Origin: Sphaerochaeta globosa str. Buddy
Lineage (GTDB): Bacteria; Spirochaetota; Spirochaetia; Sphaerochaetales; Sphaerochaetaceae
NCBI RefSeq assembly: GCF_000190435.1
Contig: NC_015152.1
Span: 1,370,458-1,434,457, forward strand
Length of the DNA stretch: 64,000 nt
Direction of reading: 5' to 3'
In this document: positions 16,892 to 24,588 of the stretch, in pieces
Layout of the letters: every line of letters begins with the position of its first letter
Numbering within the stretch: the stretch's first letter is position 1
The notes under the pieces: model-generated
The model's database searches: none
What the model saw: only the letters and a program-made list of their open reading frames with translations
Told to the model about the DNA's origin: nothing
Translations under genes and position numbers: made by a program

Positions 16892-18081
16892 AAAACTTTG
16901 TCCAACGGGCAATCCAGAAGATTGACCAACTCGATTCGAAGCAGATTGTAGACATCATGCGCTCCCAGGCAGGCGATGTCGAAATGTTGGAGAATGTCCT
17001 GGAATCGATTCACGACGGGGTGATCCTCACCGACGAGAAGCTGACTGTCCTGTATGCAAATTCCAACTGTAGAACGCTTGTACCCATGGCTCGATTTCGC
17101 TCCTATGAAGGGTTCGCCCTTTCCAAAGTGCTCGATGACGAGCATGTCTTGCGGTATATAAACCTTTCGGTGCAGCAGAAGGCAGCTGACGAGAATAATG
17201 AGTTTACGTTCCAGAAAGGCGATACGCTTCAGACCATCGCCGTAACGGTCTTTTCCTATAAGAGCAATAACGAGCGTATCCGATCGTCCTATGTGGTTAT
17301 GTTCAGTGATGTCACCGAACATAATGCCAATGAGGCCAGACTTAGAAGAAGCGAAAACCTTGCTTCAATGACCACCATGGCAGCCGGTGTCGCGCATGAG
17401 ATCAAGAATCCTTTGGCTGCCATGGCCATCCACTTGCAACTGCTGCGAAAGGCGTTCGGCCGAAAGGAATCACTTACCTTGGACGATGCCCAGCGGTACC
17501 TGGACGTTCTGGATGAGGAAATAAGCAGGCTCAATTCAATTGTGGTGGACTTCCTCTTTGCCGTCAGGCCCATGGATACCCGTCTGCGTTTGGCTCAGAT
17601 TACGCGTACGCTCGAGGAAGTCACCAACTTTGTGATGCCCGAGCTCTCTGAGCATCATGTACGAATGAAGCTGGATCTTCCAACCTCGTTGCCTAAATTG
17701 GAATTTGATGAGCATCTGATCAAGCAAGCCCTCCTAAACCTTATCAAGAATGCAATGAATGCGATGGAAGGAGGCGGCATGATCATCCTTCAAGTACGGC
17801 ATGACCAAAACCAGGTCCTTCTGAAGGTAATCGATACCGGAATCGGGATGGATGAGCAGACACAACAAAAAATCTTTGAACCTTACTTTACCACCAAAGC
17901 AACGGGAACAGGCCTTGGCTTGACTGTCGTGTATAAAATTATGAAGGAACATAAAGGCGATATCACGGTCCAAAGCAAGTTGGGAGAGGGAACCACTTTC
18001 ACCCTTTACTTTCCAGTACCCAAGAGCGAGCGGCTCGCTTTGGACAGTCAGGCTATGACGGAGGCAAACTATGAAGCGTAG
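16888..18081 (+). CDS. Cytosolic PAS sensor histidine kinase (NtrB/AtoS/Hk2-like)
   Basis: Soluble sensor kinase, 397 aa, with no membrane segment. A PAS domain covers about residues 33-145 (ESIHDGVILTDEKLTVLYAN). The HisKA dimerisation domain has phospho-acceptor His170 in AAGVAHEIKNPLAAMA. The ATPase domain shows the N box NLIKNAMNAM, G1 box DTGIGMDE, F box FEPYFTTK and G2 box GTGLGLT. It overlaps the upstream gene by 4 nt and the NtrC-type regulator by 11 nt, so the two are coupled partners. The signal is unknown; a cytosolic PAS domain suggests an internal cue. Similar kinase-regulator pairs are known in Treponema and Borrelia. Confidence 0.9.
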   Translation: MKNFVQRAIQKIDQLDSKQIVDIMRSQAGDVEMLENVLESIHDGVILTDEKLTVLYANSNCRTLVPMARFRSYEGFALSKVLDDEHVLRYINLSVQQKAADENNEFTFQKGDTLQTIAVTVFSYKSNNERIRSSYVVMFSDVTEHNANEARLRRSENLASMTTMAAGVAHEIKNPLAAMAIHLQLLRKAFGRKESLTLDDAQRYLDVLDEEISRLNSIVVDFLFAVRPMDTRLRLAQITRTLEEVTNFVMPELSEHHVRMKLDLPTSLPKLEFDEHLIKQALLNLIKNAMNAMEGGGMIILQVRHDQNQVLLKVIDTGIGMDEQTQQKIFEPYFTTKATGTGLGLTVVYKIMKEHKGDITVQSKLGEGTTFTLYFPVPKSERLALDSQAMTEANYEA

Positions 18082-19432
18082 CATCCTTATCTGTGATGAT
18101 GAGAAAAATATCCGAAGCGGTTTGGCCATGGCAATGGAGCTCGAAGGGTATGAGAGCGTCCAGGCTTCCGATGGCCAGGAAGCTTGGGAGAAAATAAACA
18201 AATTGGGGGTGGACTTGGTCATCACCGACCTTCGGATGCCCAAAATGAGCGGAGAGGACCTGCTGAAAAAAATAAGCGGAGCCTACCCGCGCATGCCGGT
18301 GATCATTCTTACCGGGCATGGGACCATCGAAACCGCTGTTGAAGCAATGCGGGGTGGGGCGGTCGACTTCTTCACCAAGCCCGTGGATTTGGACCGGCTG
18401 TCGCTGGTTGTCAAAAAAGCCCTCTCGGATACCGACCTCTATGCTGAACATGAACGACTGAAGGAAGAGGTGGAACAATTACGGGCACGCAACCGCTATG
18501 ACCGCATTATCGGCAAAAGCCAGAAAATGGTGGAGTTGATGGATACCGTCAGCCAGGTGGCTACGACCAAGGCTTCAGTTCTCATCACCGGAGAAAGCGG
18601 GGTGGGCAAGGAACTGGTCGCCGACGCCATTCATGAACTCAGCAACCGCAGCAAGGGTCCGTTCATCAAGGTGCATTGTGCCGCCCTTACCGCAAGTCTG
18701 TTGGAAAGCGAACTTTTCGGACACGAGAAAGGCTCTTTCACCGGAGCGGTCAAGGAGAAAAAGGGACGATTTGAACTAGCCGACGGGGGAACGATTTTCC
18801 TCGATGAAATCGGGGAGATCGACGCTCCGACCCAGGTCAAACTACTCAGGGTATTGCAGGAGAAGCAATTTGAGCGGGTAGGGGGTGAGAAGTCAATCAC
18901 CGTTGATGTTCGCATCGTATGCGCCACCAACCGTGATCTGCCCAAAGAAATTGAGAAGGGAAACTTTCGTGAGGACCTGTACTACCGCTTGAACGTAGTA
19001 CACCTTGAAGTCCCCCCCCTGAGGGAACGCAAGGATGATATTCCCCTGCTGATGACCAGTTTCCTGCAGCTGTTCAACCAAGAAAATGGAAGAAGCATTG
19101 AGGCTTTCTCCAATCAGGCCAAGCGAGCAATACTCAGCTATGAGTGGCCGGGAAACATCAGGGAGTTGCGCAATTGCATAGAAAGTGCCGTAGTATTGGC
19201 TAGGACGACCATTATTGATATTGAGGACCTGCCGGTGCATATCGGCAAGGCCCAGAACACCAGCAGCGTTTCACTGGAAGTCGGCATCACTCTTGCCGAA
19301 GCAGAGAAACAGTTGATTATCTCCACCCTTGCCTCGTGTGCAGGGAACAAGACAAAAGCGGCCGAAGTATTGGGTATCGGACGCAAAACCTTGCACCGCA
19401 AGCTACAGGAATATCACATTGACGAAGCATGA
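18071..19432 (+). CDS. atoC: NtrC/AtoC-family sigma54-dependent response regulator
   Basis: Three-domain activator of sigma54 RNA polymerase (453 aa). The receiver domain has phospho-acceptor Asp53 in VITDLRMPKMSG and the conserved Thr81 and Lys103. The AAA+ domain has Walker A GESGVGKE (174-181), the sigma54-contact loop GSFTGA (221-226; the consensus is GAFTGA), Walker B GTIFLDEIGEI and an arginine-finger region RLNVVHLEVPPLRERKDDI. A Fis-type helix-turn-helix ends the protein (NKTKAAEVLGIGRKTLHRKL). It is cotranscribed with its kinase. A candidate sigma54 promoter stands 3.3 kb downstream at 22752. The symbol marks the family, not a known target. Confidence 0.92.
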   Translation: MKRSILICDDEKNIRSGLAMAMELEGYESVQASDGQEAWEKINKLGVDLVITDLRMPKMSGEDLLKKISGAYPRMPVIILTGHGTIETAVEAMRGGAVDFFTKPVDLDRLSLVVKKALSDTDLYAEHERLKEEVEQLRARNRYDRIIGKSQKMVELMDTVSQVATTKASVLITGESGVGKELVADAIHELSNRSKGPFIKVHCAALTASLLESELFGHEKGSFTGAVKEKKGRFELADGGTIFLDEIGEIDAPTQVKLLRVLQEKQFERVGGEKSITVDVRIVCATNRDLPKEIEKGNFREDLYYRLNVVHLEVPPLRERKDDIPLLMTSFLQLFNQENGRSIEAFSNQAKRAILSYEWPGNIRELRNCIESAVVLARTTIIDIEDLPVHIGKAQNTSSVSLEVGITLAEAEKQLIISTLASCAGNKTKAAEVLGIGRKTLHRKLQEYHIDEA

Positions 19433-21515
19433 CATTTACGAGATCTTCGATAAGGGAGGTCTGCTTGAGAAGAACTTTCCCGGGTACGAATACCGGGAAG
19501 GCCAGCTTTTGATGGCTGAAATGGTTCGAGAAAGCTATGAGACCAATGCCATTTCGGCCATTGAGGCGGGAACCGGCATCGGTAAATCCTTTGCGTACCT
19601 GGCGGTCGCTCTGTACAATGCGATGAGCAGTCCCGATGAGCGGACCGTCATTGCAACCAGCACGATCAACTTGCAGAAGCAGTTGTACGAAAAGGACATC
19701 CCGATGCTCTTTCGGTACCTCGGCTTTTCGTGCAAGACTGCCCTGGCCGTCGGTCGGAGCAACTATGTGTGCATTCTCAGGTTCGTACAGACTCGCGCCG
19801 AAGCCAGCTTGCTCAGCCAGGATCCGATGAGTGAACTCTATCAGGTCGGGCAGTGGATCAAGAAAGCAGAGACAGGCCTGTTTGCCGATTATCCTTCACG
19901 GTTGAGCTTTGAGCTGCGTTCTGAAATTTGCTGTGATGGGGATTTATGTCCCAATCATAGTTGTGAGTATTTCAAGGAGTGCTTCTTCTTCAAGGCCAAA
20001 GCAAAGGCCAAGGAAGCAAAAATCATTGTAAGCAACCACCACCTGCTCTTTACCGATGCCCAGAGCAGGTATATCAGCGATGTGGATTACACAGAGGAAA
20101 TGATTCTTCCCCCCTTTAATCGCCTGATCATTGACGAGGCTCACAATATTGAATCGAATGCCACTGAGTATTTTACCGATGAGTATGACTCCAGGGAAAT
20201 GTTGCGTCAGATTCACCGAATCCAGCGTACCGGAAAGTACAGCAGTAAGTCCCTGCTCGAACAACTCGGCGAGTACAGCACTGAAGTGGACATCATCGAC
20301 CGCATTCAGGATGATATTCACCTGTTTATGCAGGAAGTCGGTACCCTGGACCAATACCTGCTTGCCGTCTTTCAGAAAAATGACTTCCAACCTGTTCTTA
20401 TCAAGGTGGAACAACAGGGTCGTCTTGCTGATTTTGTGAAGGCAGCCGCCTCGGTTGCCGAGGCTAGCGGTCGGTTGGCAGCAAAGATCAATGTATTTCT
20501 TGAACACAATAAAGCCCCCGAGGAATTGGATTCGAAGCTTGCCGAGTTGAAAGTACGCGGGACGAGAATTTCCATGATGAGCGAAGTGCTCACCCGTTTC
20601 TGCAACTTTGAGTTATGGCAGGATGAGGTCCACTGGTTCAATGCCGAATCGAACAACCGTGACCGGAATGTACAGGTTCGCATTACCCCTCTATCAATCG
20701 CTCCGTTGCTTGTAGATGCACTCTTTACCAAATTGGATACCGTGGTTTGCACCTCTGCAACCTTGGACTTGAGTGATCAGTTTGCCTTCTGGGCGAGTCG
20801 GGTGGGGCTGCCGTACGACGAGAGGCGCCCATTTTTGAAGGGCATATTTCTCTCTCCTTTCGACTATCAGAGTCATTTGATGCTTTTGACTCCCTCTGAT
20901 GCTCCGCTTCCCGCCAAGGAGATGGAGAATCCCTATATCCAATATCTGGCTCAGACTATTTTCAAAGCAGTGCATAGTGCAGGCGGAGGGTCCTTGGTTC
21001 TTTTTACCTCCTACGTAATGCTCAAACAAATCAAGCTCATGCTTGCTTCCCAGTTTGAACAAGCGGGTATTACCTTGTTGGCGCAAGGAGACCTGGACCG
21101 TTACACCCTGCTCAATCGATTCATAGCAGAACAGGACAGTACGCTCTTTGCAACCTCATCCTTCTGGGAGGGGGTGGATGCCCCCGGCGATACGCTACGG
21201 ATGGTTATCATTGTCAAGCTTCCGTTCACGGTTCCTTCCGATCCGGTATTCAAGGCACGGTGTGAGGCGATTGACAAGTCCGGCGGCAGTGGGTTTTACC
21301 AGCTGGCTTTGCAGTCGGCAACCATGAAACTCAAGCAAGGATTTGGCCGGTTGCTGCGTAGTACTGCAGACAGAGGTGTCGTGTTGATTCTCGACAGCAG
21401 GGTTGTCACGAAGAATTACGGAGTCTACATGCTGCGTTCACTTCCCGAGAGTTTTCATCCTGAGACGATGACCGAGGGACTCTGTGATAAAATTGAGAAC
21501 TTTCTGTATGGTTGA
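19419..21515 (+). CDS. dinG: DinG/XPD-type ATP-dependent helicase
   Basis: Superfamily 2 DNA helicase of the DinG/XPD group, probably acting on branched DNA or R-loops. It shows motif I AGTGIGKSFAYL, motif Ia STINLQKQL, the DEAH box LIIDEAHNIES and the C-terminal motif QGFGRLLRS. Four or more cysteines between motifs I and II (NYVC, EICCDGDLC, SCEYFKEC) fit the [4Fe-4S] cluster domain of this group. I chose TTG 19419, with CAGGA 8 nt upstream and a 14-nt overlap with the regulator gene; the frame is open further up but lies wholly within that gene. About 698 aa. Confidence 0.87.
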   Translation: MTKHDIYEIFDKGGLLEKNFPGYEYREGQLLMAEMVRESYETNAISAIEAGTGIGKSFAYLAVALYNAMSSPDERTVIATSTINLQKQLYEKDIPMLFRYLGFSCKTALAVGRSNYVCILRFVQTRAEASLLSQDPMSELYQVGQWIKKAETGLFADYPSRLSFELRSEICCDGDLCPNHSCEYFKECFFFKAKAKAKEAKIIVSNHHLLFTDAQSRYISDVDYTEEMILPPFNRLIIDEAHNIESNATEYFTDEYDSREMLRQIHRIQRTGKYSSKSLLEQLGEYSTEVDIIDRIQDDIHLFMQEVGTLDQYLLAVFQKNDFQPVLIKVEQQGRLADFVKAAASVAEASGRLAAKINVFLEHNKAPEELDSKLAELKVRGTRISMMSEVLTRFCNFELWQDEVHWFNAESNNRDRNVQVRITPLSIAPLLVDALFTKLDTVVCTSATLDLSDQFAFWASRVGLPYDERRPFLKGIFLSPFDYQSHLMLLTPSDAPLPAKEMENPYIQYLAQTIFKAVHSAGGGSLVLFTSYVMLKQIKLMLASQFEQAGITLLAQGDLDRYTLLNRFIAEQDSTLFATSSFWEGVDAPGDTLRMVIIVKLPFTVPSDPVFKARCEAIDKSGGSGFYQLALQSATMKLKQGFGRLLRSTADRGVVLILDSRVVTKNYGVYMLRSLPESFHPETMTEGLCDKIENFLYG

Positions 21516-21571
21516 AAACGAAAGGCTCTGACAATTTTCAGACGAGATACATTGAAATGACAAGAGAAACA

Positions 21572-21600
21572 TAAAAAAGAGGTGGGAATTGCTTCCCACC
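21572..21600 (-). terminator. Rho-independent terminator of groES
   Basis: GGTGGGAA (21581-21588), loop TTGC and TTCCCACC (21593-21600) form a perfect 8-bp stem, followed on the minus strand by CTC and a T-run (A-run at 21573-21578). It lies about 20 nt after the groES stop. Confidence 0.88.
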
Positions 21601-21621
21601 TGCTTCTCGTATTCGCTTGTG

Positions 21622-21894
21622 CTACTCGATGATTGCCAGGACATCCTTCATGCTGAGGATTAGGTATTCCTTGCCATCCGACTTCACAGAAGTTCCGGCA
21701 TACTTGTCGTGCATGACGCGATCGCCTTCCTTGACGGTCATCTTGACCTTGTCAGTCCCTTCACCGACTGCAACAACAGTACCGATCTGGGTCTTTTCCT
21801 GTGCTGTCTGAGGGATGTACAGACCGCTTGCCGTCTTCTCCTGCACCTCTTCAATTTTCACCAATACTCTGTCTGCCAAAGGCTTAATGGTCAT
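21622..21894 (-). CDS. groES: Co-chaperonin GroES
   Basis: 10-kDa lid of the GroEL chaperonin (90 aa from ATG 21894). It shows [14 protein letters not shown] at the N-terminus, the mobile loop region [19 protein letters not shown], and the C-terminal [20 protein letters not shown]. The start is set by GGAGG 8 nt upstream; an in-frame ATG 15 nt earlier would put the ribosome site inside the gene. It is flanked by its own promoter and terminator and no groEL is adjacent, which is unusual for bacteria. I saw no CIRCE-type inverted repeat upstream. Confidence 0.95.
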   Translation of the reverse strand: MTIKPLADRVLVKIEEVQEKTASGLYIPQTAQEKTQIGTVVAVGEGTDKVKMTVKEGDRVMHDKYAGTSVKSDGKEYLILSMKDVLAIIE

Positions 21895-21961
21895 TGTATC
21901 TTCCTCCAACCATAGGTAAATGTGATAGTGTTATTACGAGGGCTTCGCCTTCGCTTCAGAT

Positions 21962-21990
21962 AATATAGTCAAAAGAAGCAAGACAGGCAA
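21962..21990 (-). promoter_or_regulatory. Sigma70-type promoter of groES
   Basis: On the minus strand TTGCCT (21985-21990), a 17-nt spacer and TATATT (21962-21967) precede groES, giving a leader of about 60 nt. The divergent gene at 22116 has a very similar promoter (TTGCCG, 17 nt, TATATT). Confidence 0.6.
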
Positions 21991-22006
21991 GCTGATTTGT
22001 GCAATA

Positions 22007-22032
22007 CGCATGTAACGTGTGCAGAACATGCG
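22007..22032. repeat. Inverted repeat between divergent groES and unknown gene
   Basis: CGCATGT (22007-22013) and ACATGCG (22026-22032) form a perfect 7-bp inverted repeat with a 12-nt spacer. It sits between the two divergent promoters, so it is a candidate operator for one or both. There is no T-run, so a terminator is unlikely. Confidence 0.4.
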
Positions 22033-22059
22033 CACTGCGAAAAAACAACGCTCTTTAGC

Positions 22060-22088
22060 TTGCCGTTATTAGGAGCCTTTACTATATT
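22060..22088 (+). promoter_or_regulatory. Sigma70-type promoter of the unknown gene at 22116
   Basis: TTGCCG (22060-22065), a 17-nt spacer and TATATT (22083-22088). The predicted start near 22095 supports translation from ATG 22116 rather than from ATG 22098. Confidence 0.55.
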
Positions 22089-22115
22089 CTGTGTACGATG
22101 AAAAGGGAATATGGA

Positions 22116-22571
22116 ATGGACGCACAACGAGAACTTACTACACAGCTAATGAAACAGCAAGAATATGTTTTTCTCAGTGCCAATGCAAGCTTTGAGCAGA
22201 TTTGGAGACATTTTTATAATCTTGCTCATCTCTTTGCCAAATCACAGGATATGGCGAGCAGCCTGAACTGTTTCATCGATGTATTTCTGATCAGGGGAAA
22301 TGAAATGTTCAACCCGGATAAGGAATGGCTCGATTTCTTCCGTCGCCAGTTTGCGATGTACCTGATGGGCAAGCGTTGCATCACCTGTTCCCTGAGTGAA
22401 GGGGATATGATTCACGATTTTCTGAAGATGGAGTACGAGCAGCTCAAGGAGCAACTCCAGGAGAGTGAGCTTCCCTTTGCTTCAGAGAATCTAACCCAGT
22501 GGTTCGCCTCCATCGAGCTCGATTTCCCGTGGCTGGTGGGTGATTGTGATCCGAAATGGTCGGTTGGTTGA
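22116..22571 (+). CDS. Conserved-looking protein of unknown function
   Basis: I do not recognise this protein (151 aa from ATG 22116). It appears soluble and mostly helical, with many aromatic residues (FEQIWRHFYNLAHLF, EWLDFFRRQFAMYLM), a pair of cysteines in RCITCSLSEGD, and an acidic C-terminal half rich in Glu/Gln. There is no signal peptide or membrane segment. I prefer ATG 22116 because AAAAGGG lies about 8 nt before it and the promoter start is near 22095; an in-frame ATG at 22098 would be close to leaderless. It stands alone between groES and the sigma factor gene. Confidence 0.65.
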   Translation: MDAQRELTTQLMKQQEYVFLSANASFEQIWRHFYNLAHLFAKSQDMASSLNCFIDVFLIRGNEMFNPDKEWLDFFRRQFAMYLMGKRCITCSLSEGDMIHDFLKMEYEQLKEQLQESELPFASENLTQWFASIELDFPWLVGDCDPKWSVG

Positions 22572-22590
22572 GCTTTTGTGTTCACAATGG

Positions 22591-22643
22591 GTCAGAATGA
22601 ACCGGAATATGGGGAACTTTTTGCCGATGTGTCAAAATAGACC
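22591..22643 (+). promoter_or_regulatory. Candidate upstream activator sites (imperfect direct repeat)
   Basis: GTCAGAATGAACC (22591-22603) and GTCAAAATAGACC (22631-22643) match at 10 of 13 positions and start 40 bp apart, close to four helical turns. They lie about 110-175 bp upstream of the sigma54 promoter, where NtrC-type activators usually bind. This is inference from spacing and similarity only. Confidence 0.3.
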
Positions 22644-22750
22644 AGTTTGGACTCGTTTTCCTCGTTGTATTTGGTGAAATTTGCCATTTGAAATTATACC
22701 CAATTAATTAAAAGTATATAAAATATAGAAATAATAGTTTTATATAAAAC

Positions 22751-22767
22751 TTGGCACGTTAGTTGCA
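22751..22767 (+). promoter_or_regulatory. Sigma54 (-24/-12) promoter upstream of the sigma-factor gene
   Basis: TTGGCACG (22751-22758) and TTGCA (22763-22767) match the sigma54 consensus YTGGCACG-N4-TTGCW. Exactly 10 bp separate the invariant GG (22753-22754) from the invariant GC (22765-22766). The start would be near 22778, about 26 nt before the ATG of the sigma-factor gene. No competing sigma70 promoter with both boxes was seen in the gap. Confidence 0.85.
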
Positions 22768-22803
22768 TTTACCTTTCCAACGACCCAAAAGGGAGAATGC
22801 AAC

Positions 22804-23685
22804 ATGAAAACGAAACGCACCATGCTTAACCATACCGATGATTCTTATGCCTATGACGATGCAAATATACTGAGTATGTATCTGAAGGAAATCAACCAAA
22901 TTCCTTTGCTTACCCCCCAAGAGGAACTTGTCCTTGCCAAGCGCGCCCAAAAGGGTGACGAATTCGCCCGCAAGCGCATGATTGAATCCAACCTTCGTTT
23001 TGTCGTGAATGTAGCCAAGAAATATCAGAATCAGGGTATGCCTTTGGTTGATTTAATCAATGAGGGAAACATCGGCTTGATGACAGCCTTGGAGAAATTC
23101 GATCCCGATAAGGGATATCATTTCATCAGTTATGCCGTCTGGTGGATTCGCCAGTCGATTATGAAAGCCATTAATGAAAAGAGCAGGGCGGTGCGTCTTC
23201 CGCTGAACCGGACCAATGAATTGCTGCAGATGCATAAGGCACAACGTTCGTTGATGAAGGATTTGAGCACCGACGACCCGAGTATGGAAGAGATCGGCAC
23301 CCTTACCGGTTTTGACCCAAAGCACGTTTCCAACCTTCTCTCCATCAGCCGCGATCTGATAAGCTTGGATGCCCCGGTTTTTACCGACGGTAGTGCCAGC
23401 AATATCGGCGATTTCATTGAAGATGAGAGCCAGAACCCCGAGCAATCCTTGCTGGATGCTTCCTTGAAGGAAGATGTTCGTTCTCTGCTTGCCACCCTCA
23501 GTGACAAGGAACGCGATATTATCGAGCTCCGCTTCGGCCTGGAGGGAAAGACTCCGATGTCTCTGAAGGAAATCGGCGAGCTGTACAACCTTACCAAAGA
23601 GCGCATCCGCCAGATTGAGAAGAAGGCACTTGAGCGCTTGAGAAATCCGTCAAAAAGTAAGATGGTGGAAAGCTATATCGCATAA
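22804..23685 (+). CDS. Alternative sigma70-family (group 2, RpoS-like) sigma factor
   Basis: RNA polymerase sigma factor with regions 1.2 to 4.2 but without the long N-terminal region of a primary RpoD (293 aa). Region 1.2 reads SMYLKEINQIPLLTPQEE; region 2 carries IESNLRFVVNVAKKYQNQG, LINEGNIGLM and SYAVWWIRQSI (promoter melting and -10 recognition). Region 3 follows at about 140-200, and region 4 carries LKEIGELYNLTKERIRQIE for -35 recognition. GGGAGA lies 8 nt before the ATG. The gene is preceded by a sigma54 promoter and followed by a terminator, so it is a single-gene unit. In design this matches Borrelia rpoS, but orthology to RpoS is not shown. Confidence 0.88.
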   Translation: MKTKRTMLNHTDDSYAYDDANILSMYLKEINQIPLLTPQEELVLAKRAQKGDEFARKRMIESNLRFVVNVAKKYQNQGMPLVDLINEGNIGLMTALEKFDPDKGYHFISYAVWWIRQSIMKAINEKSRAVRLPLNRTNELLQMHKAQRSLMKDLSTDDPSMEEIGTLTGFDPKHVSNLLSISRDLISLDAPVFTDGSASNIGDFIEDESQNPEQSLLDASLKEDVRSLLATLSDKERDIIELRFGLEGKTPMSLKEIGELYNLTKERIRQIEKKALERLRNPSKSKMVESYIA

Positions 23686-23714
23686 CAGCACCCTAGGGTG
23701 TATCAATATAGATT

Positions 23715-23747
23715 GAAAAAGCCGGGCATATATGTGTCCGGTTTTTT
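23715..23747 (+). terminator. Rho-independent terminator of the sigma-factor gene
   Basis: CCGGGCA (23722-23728) pairs with TGTCCGG (23735-23741, one G-T pair) and the stem is extended by an A-run facing the T-run TTTTTT (23742-23747). It may work in both directions. Confidence 0.85.
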
Positions 23748-23751
23748 CGTA

Positions 23752-23780
23752 TTGACAGAGAGTTTCGTCCATGTTAGGAT
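23752..23780 (+). promoter_or_regulatory. Sigma70 promoter of the gntR-kduI-kduD operon
   Basis: TTGACA (23752-23757), a 17-nt spacer and TAGGAT (23775-23780). The start is near 23787, just before the palindromic operator. The same pair of boxes occurs upstream of ppdK. Confidence 0.8.
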
Positions 23781-23791
23781 GCAGATAAGAA

Positions 23792-23824
23792 ATTCGCATG
23801 CGAATAATTAAATTTGTATGCGAA
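23792..23824 (+). promoter_or_regulatory. Candidate operator of the GntR regulator
   Basis: A perfect 14-bp palindrome ATTCGCATGCGAAT (23792-23805) is followed by a related imperfect site TTTGTATGCGAAA (about 23813-23825). Both lie between the predicted transcription start and the gntR start codon, a position that fits autorepression by blocking RNA polymerase. Confidence 0.65.
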
Positions 23825-23840
23825 ACAAAGGAGGTTGTTG

Positions 23841-24578
23841 ATGCGGGCTAAAGATACAGCGAACCATGTCTATACCTCCTTGCGCAAGGAAATCCTGAAT
23901 CTTACCATCGTCCCGGCGCAAATGATGCGGGAACAGGATATTTGTGATCGATTTGAGGCTAGTAGGACTCCGGTACATGTTGCACTTGAGAGGCTTTGCG
24001 ACGCAGGACTCTTGGAGTTCGTCCCCTACAAGGGAGTGCGGGCTACCTTGCTAAAGTTCTCCTTTATTTATCAGATTATTATGATGCGCACGGTTTTGGA
24101 GACCAAGGTCCTTACGCAGTTTTCCCAAAAGGCGGACCCCTTCGCCCTGGAGCGTTGCCGTCACATGCTGCGTAATCAGGAAATCTTGCTTGCCAGTGAC
24201 CAATTTGAACCATCAGTGTTCTATGCAATCGATTCAGCACTCCATCAGACGTGGTTCAACGAAGTTGGATTTCCCTTGTTCTGGGATGCCATTCAGGATT
24301 CGGAAGTCTATTACACACGTTTTCGTATGCTTGACATTGTGGAGATGCATAATTTCAAGGAAATCGTACAGGAGCATGCAGTACTGCTTTCGCTGTTGGA
24401 AACACAGCAGTATGATCAAATGGAAGGGGTAATAACCTATCATTTATTTGGTGGGATTCGTCGTATGCAGCATATGCTGCAGTCGGATCTCAGTTCGTAT
24501 TTCAGTGATGCACAAACCATCGGGTCGTACCTTGACAGAGTACTGTCGTTCAAGCGGCCGGATTGTCTTTCAGAGTAG
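23841..24578 (+). CDS. GntR-family (FCD/FadR subgroup) regulator of uronate genes
   Basis: Transcription factor, 245 aa. The N-terminal winged helix-turn-helix covers about residues 1-70 (ILNLTIVPAQMMREQDICDRFEASRTPVHVALERL). The rest is an all-helical FCD-type ligand domain, with His residues (SALHQTWFN, VQEHAVLL) that could hold a metal ion as in other FCD proteins. AAGGAGG lies 6 nt before ATG 23841, which fixes the start over an upstream in-frame codon. It is the first gene of an operon with kduI and kduD, so its likely effector is an intermediate of uronate breakdown and its likely target its own operon. Confidence 0.88.
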   Translation: MRAKDTANHVYTSLRKEILNLTIVPAQMMREQDICDRFEASRTPVHVALERLCDAGLLEFVPYKGVRATLLKFSFIYQIIMMRTVLETKVLTQFSQKADPFALERCRHMLRNQEILLASDQFEPSVFYAIDSALHQTWFNEVGFPLFWDAIQDSEVYYTRFRMLDIVEMHNFKEIVQEHAVLLSLLETQQYDQMEGVITYHLFGGIRRMQHMLQSDLSSYFSDAQTIGSYLDRVLSFKRPDCLSE

Positions 24579-24588
24579 GAGGAATTAC

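Noticed and set aside
21895-22097. CIRCE (HrcA) element before groES
   Set aside because: No TTAGCACTC-N9-GAGTGCTAA or close variant was found; the repeat at 22007-22032 is different.
22098-22115. Start of the unknown gene at ATG 22098
   Set aside because: The promoter would place the RNA 5' end about 3 nt before it, without a ribosome site; ATG 22116 has AAAAGGG at good spacing.
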